The notes beneath the pieces were generated by a model. The model saw only the letters and a list, made by a program, of their open reading frames with translations, did no database searches and was not told the origin of the DNA. Made by a program: the position numbers and the translations under genes. This document shows positions 1 to 10,789 of a DNA stretch of 64,000 nucleotides, in pieces; the stretch's first letter is position 1; every line of letters begins with the position of its first letter. This DNA comes from Suillus spraguei (taxonomy: Eukaryota; Basidiomycota; Agaricomycetes; Boletales; Suillaceae): assembly GCA_016800925.1 (NCBI GenBank), contig JABCPU010000065.1, positions 124,001-188,000 of the forward strand, written 5' to 3'.

Positions 1-2462
1 TGCTTTTACATGGCTATGATGCAACTTGGTAGACCTGGGCATAATGTGTGTGCACCATGCTGTGCACAATATGAAAAGAGGTCTGTAACATTGAAAAAAA
101 ACCCACTGGTGGAACAGATCCTCAGATTATTTGGCAGTCAGTGAACGCTGGCCAATATAAATGTAAGTTGCTCGCTCCAATCTCTCACAGGGCTCAAGCT
201 GAATCTGACCATGACCGACACTGGTAAGTCTCAATCCACCTCGTGTTGTTGCAATCCTGGACTGGACTAATAATTCTATGGGCCCACCACCTGTTCCTTT
301 ATCTCGCCGTGCAGTCACTGGTCCCGATATAGTTATCCCTACATCTTGGCAGGGGTCAGCTGCATCACCAGTACCATCAAGGCTCATGGGTCCTATTGGA
401 TATTTAGCCCACCATGGATCATATTCAGCCGAGCGTCAGAGATGGGCTAAACTTGCATATGCCACTCCCAGTGGCGCAATGGCTGAAACAATTTTGCTGG
501 AAATCTCAGCCATTCATGAAGCAGGGCGGCGCAAGAAAGCAAGGGGTATATTGATTGGGGTACACCTTTCCTATGTTCTCTTTGATACCTAGCTAAACCG
601 GCCCATTACATTTAGAATATTTGCGAGGGCAAGAAGGACATTGACACTCAAATTGATGCCCTGAGCCTCGTCAACTTGGCTATCCTGCTGAAGCTATACA
701 CATTTGGCGGCACTCTTTTGTGTTGTGACCATGAATTTGTTGTGAGAGACTTGAAATGGGTTGATCTTGTGACGCACCAGCTGTCCATTCCATATTTCTA
801 CTCACAGTGTCTTCAGCCTGCCTGCAAAGGTCCAGCACAAGTCCCAATATTCAAGACAAAACAATTTGGTCTTATGGTAGTCCTGCTGGAGGCTCAATGG
901 ATGGAATTTGAAGATTGGAAAGAAGCCAATGAAATGGTATGTTTATTCATTGTATAATTGTCATGCATGCTAACTTATACTGAATTGTACAGGCAATCAA
1001 ATGCTCAAGTCATAAGGGCAAGGGCAAGGCACTGTGTGCTAACTCGGTGGAATCATACACCTATTTGACTGACCCACCATTCACCACCTACTCAACTGAC
1101 CCACCATTCACCTCAGCAGACCCACTTTTTGGCCTTGAGTATGGTGCTGGACACATCATCCGCCACCACCACCACAACCACAGTCCCTCCCCCACTGTCT
1201 GACTCTGACTTAGCACCACTGAATACATCATCTGCTGCTGCACAAGTTATCACCACTGGTACATCCATCAAGTGAACTCATGAACACACAATAAGTTCTA
1301 CCTCTGGCACTGTCTCACCTCCTCGCAAGTTGAGTGTCCCTCATAATCCCCCGCCTGCACTTCTCTGCTCTCCCGATCACAATGACCTCAAAGTAGCCCT
1401 GAAAATTGGTGGAGGTGCTGATTTGGACTTGAAACAGGGTATGTCATTGCTTGCTGATGTATGTGTTTGACATGCTCACCCAGATGTAAGTCTCCAAATT
1501 TCAGACCAAAAACATCAACTTTTATTCAATTCCCACCTGACACCTCAGTGACCTTGTGAAGACTACCTGGCAACATTCTTTTTCCATGGACAACACTGTT
1601 TTGTTGGTGGGCTACATCACTCTTGACACCTCCCTTAAGGGTCGCATCAGCATAGGTGGATTCAAGACAGCACATACAGGATGGCTGACATTGATGTCAC
1701 CTCCAACTTCAGGTCTTGGGTCCACAGCATGGCACAACATTGTCATCAAATGTCCATTCTACAAGGTATATCCTAAAGGCGCACCAGTGAGTTTGGAGTA
1801 CAAGATTGGTTGCTTTGCACTTGCAGATGAGTTGCCGAAGTTATTCAGGGAAGCTAACATCCTATATTGGGCAAAGGCTTTGCTAGGTCTGGTCTATGAC
1901 TTTATTGACTGTGTGCTGGCAAGTGCGTCTGAGCCCATACCATTCGATATTCCCCATGTCTGCTTTGTCAAAGCTGGTCTGGCACTATCTTACTATCAAG
2001 ATAGTAGCAAGCCTGCATCAAAGGCTGTATCGGCACATGCAGGCTTTCTCCTCAAAGAAGTTGTTGATGGTGGAGACGAGAGTTTTGTCAAATATATTCA
2101 TAACATGGATCCCAATCCATTTCTTGATCCGGATGAATTTGGGTATGACTTTGCATTGTTTCTTGTGTTCACACAACATGTGCAATATGTCAAGACGGGT
2201 GGGCTGGTTTTTATCTCTGATTATCAAGGTATGTGCTTTACATATGTTGATGCGTTGCACACCAGCAATTCTGACATCGGAATCAAACAGGCAATACCAA
2301 GCTGTTGACTGATCCACAGATTATGACACACCCTTTGGTTAGTTACAGCAAAGACATCTTTGGGGGGGGGTAATATCAAGAAGATGGTCAGTGAATTTGA
2401 GGCTCACCACATTTGCAACCACTTCTGCAAATGGCCAGGGTTTGAGGCTGGAGTAGTTTGAA
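1..2462 (+). pseudogene. Alpha-kinase-like gene, broken, 5' end outside window
   Basis: The last part (1556-2462) resembles the atypical alpha-kinase (eEF2K/MHCK) fold as it occurs in expanded basidiomycete families. It shows a GGFKTAH segment, a TGGLVFISDYQG segment, then after an intron at about 2228-2290 the segment LLTDPQI, and finally a His/Cys cluster of the type HHICNHFC that would bind zinc. Upstream exons at about 278-545, 616-934 and 993-1440 read as the low-complexity N-terminal part; the intron 935-992 has a CTAAC-like branch site. The gene is damaged. An in-frame TGA at 1272-1274 sits where Arg would fit, a frame change occurs near 1160-1200, and a run of nine G at 2362-2370 puts a TAA in frame where eight G would keep the zinc cluster readable. 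Family assignment is from motif memory. The exon borders are approximate, and I could not make the 545/616 junction keep frame. Confidence 0.5.
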
Positions 2463-3225
2463 TGATACTGGCTTTCATTTGGCATATGTTTTTTGGATAG
2501 TGTTACAATGTATTATAACCTTCGGTTTTCATCAATATGCACTTGACTTAGATTCAAATATGCAAGTAGATTTGCACTGATCAACACAAGTAAATATGCC
2601 CAGTGCAGTGCTCGATGTCCGATTACTATATGAGGTAGTATTTGCTTGATAGTTGAGCACAAGCGTCCAGCTTTCTATAGGTAAGTAGCTTCTATTGGCC
2701 TGCGAACACCTTGTGCAACTTGCAACTGTTCGAAAAATTTCTTGACAAGTTAAGATGAATCTCTAAGAGTCTGTTCGGATACACAAATTTGTGCAAGTAA
2801 GACCTAATTTCAAATCCCAGAGTTGCTTTGTCATTATCAACATCAGTGTGACATATGTGACAGTGACCATCGATAATCAATATCAATAGAATATGCACCT
2901 ATTACTTTCACCTTTCCAATATAGTAAAGCAGTACATAAGACGTCTGCTCACTCTTATATTAAGCCAAAAAGCATTATTTGTGAGGACCAGTGGTCCAGA
3001 CCAGCAAATCAAGGTCACTTAGAACATTAAGTATTATTAGCCTTGGGCAACACGTGGGAAAGCTGACACAAGCACTATATTTGGTAATAGGGCACTACCT
3101 CTGTTGCTATCAACCTCAAGCTCATCATCATCCATGACGAGCTCAACAATACACTCAATGTTCCTACTTTTTGGCCATTTTCTCTCCAGCATACAGCTTA
3201 GTCTTACTATGATGGCATCAACAGC
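2463..3225. other. Intergenic, no gene recognised
   Basis: AT-rich DNA between the alpha-kinase-like gene and the KDZ-type gene. A minus-strand reading frame at 3037-3240 is rich in acidic residues but has no recognisable domain and overlaps the start of the next gene, so I do not call it. Confidence 0.4.
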
Positions 3226-4733
3226 TTGATGTACAAGCAATGTGGTGCATCATTGGCTTCCCAACATGCTTTAACTGTGTGTCAGTCACATGTCACCATC
3301 AAGGTACCTGCCTTCAACCACCATTGTCCTTCAAGATCCTGTGTTTCTAATGACAAAAAGCAACTTCAGCACACCTGGTATTTCACAAGCATCACAAATA
3401 TCTGTTGGAGGGAGGAGGAATAGGGTGGTCCACAACCAGGACTGTGCCAAACGAGCAACCCAGCTTCAAAGTCAGTTTTCTCTGTTTATTTCTATTGCTA
3501 CCAACTACTACTATCTACAGGCATAAATCTGCACCAGAGAGAACAATTTATTGAGGCCAAACATAGTGTTACCACGCCCTCATCTGACCTCAACGATGAT
3601 GCAACGATGATGGAATCAACAATGAGATGGATCTTTCAAGTATCATCCCCTCCATTGGTGAGGAAGGTTTTGCAGTTAGTCATGGTGGTGGGGAGATGGA
3701 GCTTTATGAGGAACTGGGCCATGCCTTATCATGCCAACGGTGTGTAATTAGCCATTTTTCTTACTACCTTTCTCTGATGGGACTATCCAGAATTCGTATC
3801 AATGAGCGCGACTGTCATGACTGTACAGCCAGACTTGTATATGCATAGGCAGACCAATACAAAGCCCTTGTTGATGCATATCTCCAGTTTTGTCACCAGA
3901 ATCCTTCACTAGCATCACTCAACACAAGTATCCCAGCTTCTGAAGACACATTTTCAATATGCATTGTTGACATCTTCAGTGAGTGAATGTTATCTTCACT
4001 GCATGTATCTATCTCATGTTTTCTTAGAACGACAGCAAGGTGTCTTTAGTCATTGCTCACCATTAATGTGTCTCTCATGACACATGGGTGTATAGGCTCA
4101 TCGCCATTGCAGCCAACTGTGGCCATTAACATATGAACACTTGAGGCTTATTGTCAAATGCATCATGTATGCCCAAGGCTCAGTATCCACACAGAGGTGA
4201 AGAAGTCATGTCACTTGCATGGTGTGAGTATATACATTTATTTAGTACATTAAAACTGATGGAACGAGTCTTCTGATTCTAGATTCATTATGGTTAGTAT
4301 TTAGCCAAACAATTTTGCATTGCATATGACATATATCTAGAACTTCTGTGGCGAGTGTCTCTTCGTGTCTCACAAGCCCTTGGACACACTGGTCCTAACT
4401 GGCGTGCATGCAATTCATGTCCCTGTTGCCACTATAAAGTCCAGGATGAACCAGAACTGAGGTTTCCCTTCGAAATCGCACTGGACAGTAATAACTTGGT
4501 GAAGTTTGTAGACCCTGCATCACGTGAAGGAAGAGAGCACCTCGACACTCGCAATGGATGATCAGACATATGGATTGATGAAGAATATGTTGACCGATTC
4601 AAAGATGAAGTCCAGAATGCTTGACACTCCCACTGTCCAAACACCTTGACCCCTGCTGATATTGTGGATCCCGATGATCCCTGGATACATTGTGAGAATG
4701 AAGACCAGGATTTAAATAAACCAGTTGAGCCCC
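3226..4733 (+). pseudogene. 5' part of a KDZ-type transposase gene, truncated
   Basis: KDZ (Kyakuja-Dileera-Zisupton) transposases are large DNA-transposon proteins common in mushroom genomes, with cysteine clusters ahead of the catalytic domain. Here 3627-3740 gives EEGFAVSHGGGE, 3849-3980 gives a helix with DQYKALVDAYLQFC, and 4360-4560 gives LGHTGPNWRACNSCPCCHYK followed by DEPELRF and DSNNLVKFVDP. That order matches the N-terminal part of KDZ proteins as I know them. Introns are likely at about 3470-3530 and 3740-3775. The reading stops being KDZ-like at about 4733, where the GGGTGGGCC repeat block begins, and no catalytic domain follows. TGA at 4559-4561 interrupts the frame just before the end. 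It is therefore a transposon remnant cut by another repeat. The family call rests on remembered motifs. Confidence 0.6.
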
Positions 4734-5117
4734 TTCAGTGACAAACTCTGTATTATACGGGCCACCCAACCTACATAATATCCCATATAAGATGGGCCAG
4801 TGGACCATGGGCCCATGTTGTGTATATCCTCAATGATGATGGATGGGCTGGGAAGAATATTATTTCTGATGGAGACAGGTGGGCCCATGTATGCCAATGA
4901 TATATATATCCTTGATGTTGACGGATGGGCCAGGGGGGATATCATCACCGATGGAGATGGGTGGGTCCATCTGGGTAATATGTAGAGTAGAATATTATAG
5001 ACAGCTGGGCTAAAGAGAGATGTAAGGCAAATATTATTACATAGACAGATGGGCCGAGGTAAGGGAATATTACATATATCGGTGGGCCAACATGGGGTGT
5101 ATTACATGGATGGGTGG
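4727..5117 (+). repeat. GGGTGGGCC repeat block, copy 1
   Basis: The block begins with CCCCTTCAGTGACAAACTC and continues with units in which GATGGGCC or GGTGGGCC alternates with ATATTAC-type spacers. The same start and the same order recur at 5331, and in reverse complement at about 14530-14690. This is one dispersed repeat family with an internal minisatellite. No coding potential is credible. Confidence 0.7.
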
Positions 5118-5330
5118 TGTAAAGATACAACCTAGCCTGGGCTGTAGATAAACTACCTCCTAAGCTAGTATGTGAGTCTTGCGCTCTACCTAGTCTGCTT
5201 CACTTGCTAAGGCAAAAATGTTCAACCCTAAAGAGGGATGCCTGTTAGTATAGTCAAGTTACTGTCAAACCAATGTGCAAATATGGTGCCATGGTCAGCA
5301 GTAAGTTGCTGTGGTCAGCAAATATGCGAG
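5118..5330 (+). mobile_element. LTR-A, 5' fragment
   Basis: The first roughly 210 bp of the LTR-A family, starting TGTAAAGATACAACCTAGCC and ending abruptly where the second GGGTGGGCC block starts. LTR-A full copies are about 950 bp, begin TGTAAAG and end GTTCGTTACA, so this copy is 3'-truncated. Confidence 0.75.
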
Positions 5331-5930
5331 CCCCTTCAGTGACAAACTCCGTACTATACGGGTCACCCGACCCACATAATATCCCGTCAAAGACGGGCCA
5401 GCGGACCATGGGCCGAGGTTATGTATATCCTCGATGTTGACGGATGGGCCGGGGGGAAAATTATTTCCGATGGAGACGGGTGGGCCGGGAGACTTGTATT
5501 TGTGGGAGAGACGGGTGGGCCGAGGGAAACATGATTTCTGATGTTGACGGATGGGCCAGGGGGATATCATCCCCGACAGAGATGGGTGGGCCCATCTGGG
5601 TAGTATGTAGAGTAGGATATTATAGACAGCTGGGCTGAAGAGAGATGCAAGGCAAATATTATTGCATAGACGGGTGGGCCGAGGTAAGAGAATATTACAT
5701 ATACGGGTGGGCCGAGGTGAGAGAATATTACATATACGGGTGGGCCGAGGGGAGAGAATATTACATATACGGGTAGGCTGACGTGGGGTGTATTACATAG
5801 ACGGGTGGGCCGAGGGTGCAGTAAAATATTTATTGCATAGACGGGTGGGCCGACGTGGGGGAATTTTACATAGACGGGTGGGCCGAGGTAAAATATATTA
5901 CATATACGGGTGGGCCTAGATATGTATCAT
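5331..5930 (+). repeat. CGGGTGGGCC minisatellite, copy 2
   Basis: Tandem units of roughly 35-45 bp built from CGGGTGGGCCGAGG and an AATATTACATATA spacer, at least eight in a row between 5660 and 5920. The left end repeats the start of the 4727 block. Reading frames through it are low-complexity and change frame between units, so they are not genes. Confidence 0.85.
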
Positions 5931-6200
5931 AAAGATGTACAGCTGATGTAGCCACCAGAGAATCAAACACATAGGATACATGCACCCTATGAGTGCATAT
6001 ACCTACCATCGACCACCAAAATCTAAACCCTGAAGCACGAAAACCTGAATTCATCATGTCTGACATTCATCGATAATTGAGGTGCCGGGTGCCGGGTGCC
6101 AAGTCCCGAATCCAGGAACTCGAAACAGGAGATTCAAACTAGAGATTTCCTGAATTCCGGATACCCGGACACCTGAAACACAACACACAAGGTGAAAGAT
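5931..6200 (+). repeat. Linker segment of the satellite, also at 18140-18310
   Basis: A non-tandem segment of about 170 bp starting GCCTAGATATGTATCATAAA follows the minisatellite. It recurs after the minisatellite remnant at 18140, with scattered transitions. It connects the GGGTGGGCC array with the CCGAG array in both places, so the three parts appear to be one composite repeat. Confidence 0.7.
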
Positions 6201-8400
6201 TTAAAGTCCATGTGTGGAGTCATCTAGTGCCGAGTGCCGGGTGCGGGTGCAGAGTACCGAAACTAGAAACTAGAAACTCGAGATTCAAGACAAAACAGAC
6301 ATCTACCAAAAATGTGTGGATCAAAGTTTTGTTGTTGCCTGACATGTGTCTGAGTCCCGAGGACCGGACCCCGAAATTGTAGACTACCAGATTTCGGGAT
6401 TCGGGGTTCGGCACTCGAGATTCAAGATTTGAGATGAAAAAGATATCTACCAAAAATGTGTGGATCAAAGTCATTTTATTGCCTAACATTGTTTTTGGTC
6501 TCAAGTGCAAAAGCCCGAGTACCGAACTGTGAACCCCTAAATAGTAGACTACCAGATTTCGGAGTTCGGAGTTCGGCACTTAGAATGTGTGGATCAATAG
6601 GTGTCTATTGCCTCACATTGTTCTGAGTCCCGAGTCCCGAGTCCCAAGTGCTGGGTGCCGGGGTTCAGGGTTCAGCACTGACAATATGTTGCTCAAGATC
6701 TTTCACATTATGAGTACCAAGTCCCGAGTGCCGGGTGCTGGAGTTCGGGGTTTGGCACATAAAATATGTGGATTGAGGTCTTTCACATTGTTTTGACTGC
6801 CGAACCCCGAGCTCCGGCACTCGGGGTTCGGCACTCAACATGTGTAAATCAATATCATGGTATTGCCTCACATTGTGCTAACTCCCAAGTGCCGGAGCTC
6901 GGGGTTCGGCACTCAACATGTGTAAATCAATATCTTTGTATTGCCTCACATAGTTGTAACTCGCAGGTGGTGGGGTTTGGGGTTCGGTGTTAAAATATGT
7001 GGATCAATATCATTCACATTGTTATGAGTACCAAGTCCCGAGTCCCGATTGCCGGGTGCCGGAGTTCGGGGTTCGGCACATAAAATATGTGGATCGAGGT
7101 CTTTCACATTGTTTTGACTGCCGAACCCCGAGCGCCGGCACTCGGGACTCGGGACTTCCGAGCTCCGGCACCCGGGAGTTAGCACAATGTGAGGCAATAC
7201 CATAATATTGATTTACACATGTTGAGTGCCGAACCCCAAGTGCCGGAGCTCGGGGTTTGGCAGTCAAAACAATGTGAAAGACCTCAATCCACATATTTTA
7301 TGTGCCGAACCCCGAACTCCGGCACTCGGGACTCAGGACTTCCGAGCTCCGGCACCCGGGAGTTAGCACAATGTGAGGCAATACCATAATATTGATTTAC
7401 ACATGTTGAGTGCCGAACCCCGAGCTCCGGCACCCGGCACTCAGGGATCGGCACTCAACTTGTGTAAATCAATATCATGGTATTTCCTCACATTGTGCTA
7501 ACTCCCGGGTGCCGGAGCTTGGAAGTCCCGAGTCCCGAGTGCCGGCGCTCGAAGTTCAGCAGTCAAAACAATGTGAAAGACCTCGATCCACATATTTTAT
7601 GTGCCGAACCCCGAACTCCGGCACTCAGGACTCAGGACTTCCGAGCTCCGGCACCCGGGAGTTAGCACAATGTGAGGCAATACCATGATATTGATTTACA
7701 CAAGTTGAGTGCCGATCCCCGAGTGCCGGGTGCTGGGGTTCGGGGTTCGGTGTTAAAATATGTGGATCAATATCTCTCACATTGTTATGAGGGCTGAGTC
7801 CCGATTCCCGACTGCCGGGTGCCGGAGTTCAGGGTTTGGTGTCTAAATATGTGCATTGATATCTTTCACATTGTTATGAGTCCCAAGGCCCGAGTCCTGA
7901 GTGCCGGGTGCCAGAGTTCGGGGTTCGGCACTCAATATGTGTGAATCAATATCTCTGTATTGCCTCACATTGTTCTAAGTCCCGGGTGCCAGGGGTTGGG
8001 GTTCAGCACTTAAAATATGTAGATCAATATTTTTCACATGGTGATGAGTCCCGAGTCCCGGGTGCCGGGGTTCGGGGTTCAGCACTTAAGATGTATGGAT
8101 TGATATGTTTCACATTGTTACCCGGCACCCGGCACAAGGTGACTCAACAGATAGGTTTTAAATTCTTTACATTTTGTGTCGAGTCCTGAGTGCCAGGTGC
8201 CGGGGTTCAGGGTTCGGCACTCAAAATGTGTGAATTAATGTGAGGCAATAAAAAGACTTTGACCCACACATTTTTAGTGCTGAACCCCGAACTCTGACAT
8301 CTGGTAGTCCACAATTTCGAGGTTTGGCACTCGTGATTCTGCACTCGGGACTCAGAAAAATGTGAGACAATAAAAGGAATTTGATCCACACATTTAAAAC
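6200..8400. repeat. CCGAG/CGGCACTC array with alternating orientation
   Basis: About 2.2 kb of units near 90-110 bp. Each unit has a GC-rich core such as GTGCCGGAGTTCGGGGTTCG and an AT-rich part such as ATATGTGGATCAATATC followed by CACATTGTTATGAG. Units occur in both orientations: the core reads forward at 6600-7080, reversed at about 7120-7440, forward again from 7450, and reversed at 7590-7730. The core is close to its own reverse complement, so single units can fold. The reading frames here are repeat artefacts. Confidence 0.85.
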
Positions 8401-8660
8401 TTGAAACTCACAAAATGTATATCATGTAAATTTTCTATTTCCTTACACAGTTCACCAATTGTCAAGTAACAAGACCTGAGACCCAAATCCTGAATTCCTG
8501 GCAATGTATGAAGTGCTGAGTGCTGAGTGCTGAGTGCCGAAGCCCGAGACCCAAAACTTGAAATTTCAAAACTCGCAAACATCTGTATCATGTACAATTT
8601 CTATTTCCTTACACAGTTCACCGAGTGTTGAGTACCAAGACCTGAGACCCAAATCCCAAA
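8400..8660 (-). repeat. 172-bp-type satellite units, inverted
   Basis: One and a half units of the satellite that forms the 10.8-13.3 kb array, in the opposite orientation. They are recognisable by the reversed GGTGAACTGTGTAAGG and ACTTGAAACTC segments. Confidence 0.75.
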
Positions 8661-8666
8661 TTTAGG

Positions 8667-9521
8667 GTTGGCAGGCTAGCTGTGGAGGTCCGGAGGTCCG
8701 GAAATATGGAGATCAGGGCCAGAGATCATAGTGGAGATGGGGTGTGAAATATGGTATGTGACAGAAACTCGCAAAAATGTATATCATGTAAAATTAGTAT
8801 TCCTAGGCCGGACCTTTGACCCTTTGTTATATTATACTTTCCGAACTTTGTCCGAACTCCAGTCTTTATCTCTGTTCACCTCCAGCTCTACCTTTGGTAG
8901 TCTTCCTCTGTTTGTTTCTACTCCGGACTTCATCCGTAGTAGCCTGTACCTTCCTTACATAATCTCCGGACCTACTCCTCCATAGTAGGGCAATACTTCC
9001 CCCCAAATCCACAGAGCTCCGCTCCTCTGTTTCTCCACTCCTCCACTCCTCCATTTCTGCGTTCCTCCACTCCTCATCCTCCGGACCTCCTATCTCCGGA
9101 CCTCTTGTCCTGTCCTATCCTATCCTTGACCTCCTGTGGATCATATTTCCCCCTGGAGCCTTGCTCCAATCCTGCCCTAGACTTCATCCAGTGGTCTTCC
9201 CTTCACCCATTCTACTTGGGACTTGTCCCAGTAGTCTTACCTCTATCTCCGCCTACCTGCAGCATAGTTTTCTACACTTCTCCAGAAGTTTATTGGCGCT
9301 CTATGGAGCAATCCAGCCCAAGAGTTCCTCCAAGGTTCTCCCTCGGACTTCACAAGAACTCCTCTTTGGACTTATATGAAATTAGGGGCATGTACTCAGG
9401 CAAGGGGCACAGCCCACAAGCTGAGGCCAAGCCCCCATGAATTAGTATGACCCTCCAGTACGACCCCATGCAAAGCTGGAACTTCTGAATTGCCTCTGGT
9501 TTTGCATGGCCATAACAGTTT
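8667..9521 (-). mobile_element. Pyrimidine-rich repeat Z, copy 1
   Basis: An element with a TCCGGACCTCC-rich half and an end that reads, on the minus strand, TGTTATGGCCATGCAAAACC. An opposed copy lies at 13511-14186. Near its end it contains AAGGGGCACAGCCCACAAGC followed by GAGGCCAAGCCC. A very similar string occurs at the 3' end of repeat Y (57386-58141, 58499-59268), so Z and Y may be related LTRs. No protein domain is visible in the overlapping reading frames. Confidence 0.55.
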
Positions 9522-9544
9522 TGAGTTTCGGCACTCAGCACTCA

Positions 9545-10710
9545 GTGATTCAATAATTTGCTTCTGGCAGAGGTAACATTCATTGAAAAAATTTGTATAT
9601 ACATCAATTACTATGCAATTATGCCAACCTCCTCACAAGACCCTTTAACCTTCACCTCAACATCCAAGAACAAAAACATAGAAAGTCGCATTTCTCACAC
9701 TTTTGATGTTTTCAGTATCTTACTCTTGCATAAATAATACAGCCTCTTCATATATCATTATAATACCATATATACTTGCTTTGTATGACAAGGATCAGCT
9801 TAAAATAGGCCGGAGTTTTGAACTAGTGTGAATGCTTACTATTTCTACTGATAAGGAGCCCATACTTTCAAAACATCAAAGTTTATTAATCAGACACCTG
9901 GAGTAGATTTAAAATACATTCACTATGATATATCTAAATTTATAAAACCATCCAACAAGAATTGAGTGCTGAGGAAGTGAAATAGATAAGAAATTGACTG
10001 TGGGAAAGTTCAAAGTCCCAAAATATCGAAAATGGTCAGTTGGGCAGTTGTAGGACTTTGACGCTGGGTCAACTGAGATATACACCACATCCCTTTCACC
10101 ACCCTCCAACCTCAGGGCAATATGTAGTATAGGTTCCTTAGTAGTCTAACATGTATCTTACATATTTTGAATGAAATATTTAAACTGTACCATATATAAA
10201 TGTGACTTTGTGTAAAAAGATGTCAATTGTCACTTTTCACACATATGTCATTTTACTTATCATTCAGTCAGTCCTTCATGGATCTTTCTAAAACTTCAAA
10301 TACATCATTAGGGACATATATGAGAGGTAAATCACGCATCAGATCACTTATCACAAGCTTGATTATTATGTAGGCTTCTTATCAGTAGAAATATCCCCTG
10401 TACATGACATATCAGATTTGTGGCCTATATACAACTGATCCTTTGCATATGACACATGTGGGAGTGTACTACTGTTGATGTCTGAGCAGGACTGGCCATT
10501 TATGCAATGATAAGACATTGAAAAACTTAAAAAAATGATTGAGGAGCAACAGAGGGCATCCATGATAAGATGGTCGAGATTGAACTGGATGTTGAGGTGA
10601 AGGTTAAAGGGTCTTGTGAGGAGGTGGACATAATTGCATAGTGATAGATGTATATACAATTTTTTTCAATGAATGTTACCTCTGCCAGAAGCAAATTATT
10701 GAATCACTGA
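9545..10710. repeat. Inverted repeat with 125-bp arms and a 0.9-kb spacer
   Basis: Positions 9545-9670 (starting GTGATTCAATAATTTGCTTC) are the near-perfect reverse complement of 10585-10710. The spacer 9671-10584 is AT-rich and holds no recognisable gene. It could be a foldback element or an inverted duplication lying inside the satellite domain. Confidence 0.7.
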
Positions 10711-10789
10711 GTACTGAGTCCTGAGTCCTGAGTGCCAAAACTAGAAACACAAAACTCGAAACTCACAAAGTGTGAACTACCGAGACCTG

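Noticed and set aside
6200..8200. Overlapping frames on both strands in the CCGAG array that look like a repeat-protein family.
   Set aside because: The same peptides arise from both strands and from inverted units, as expected from palindromic DNA.
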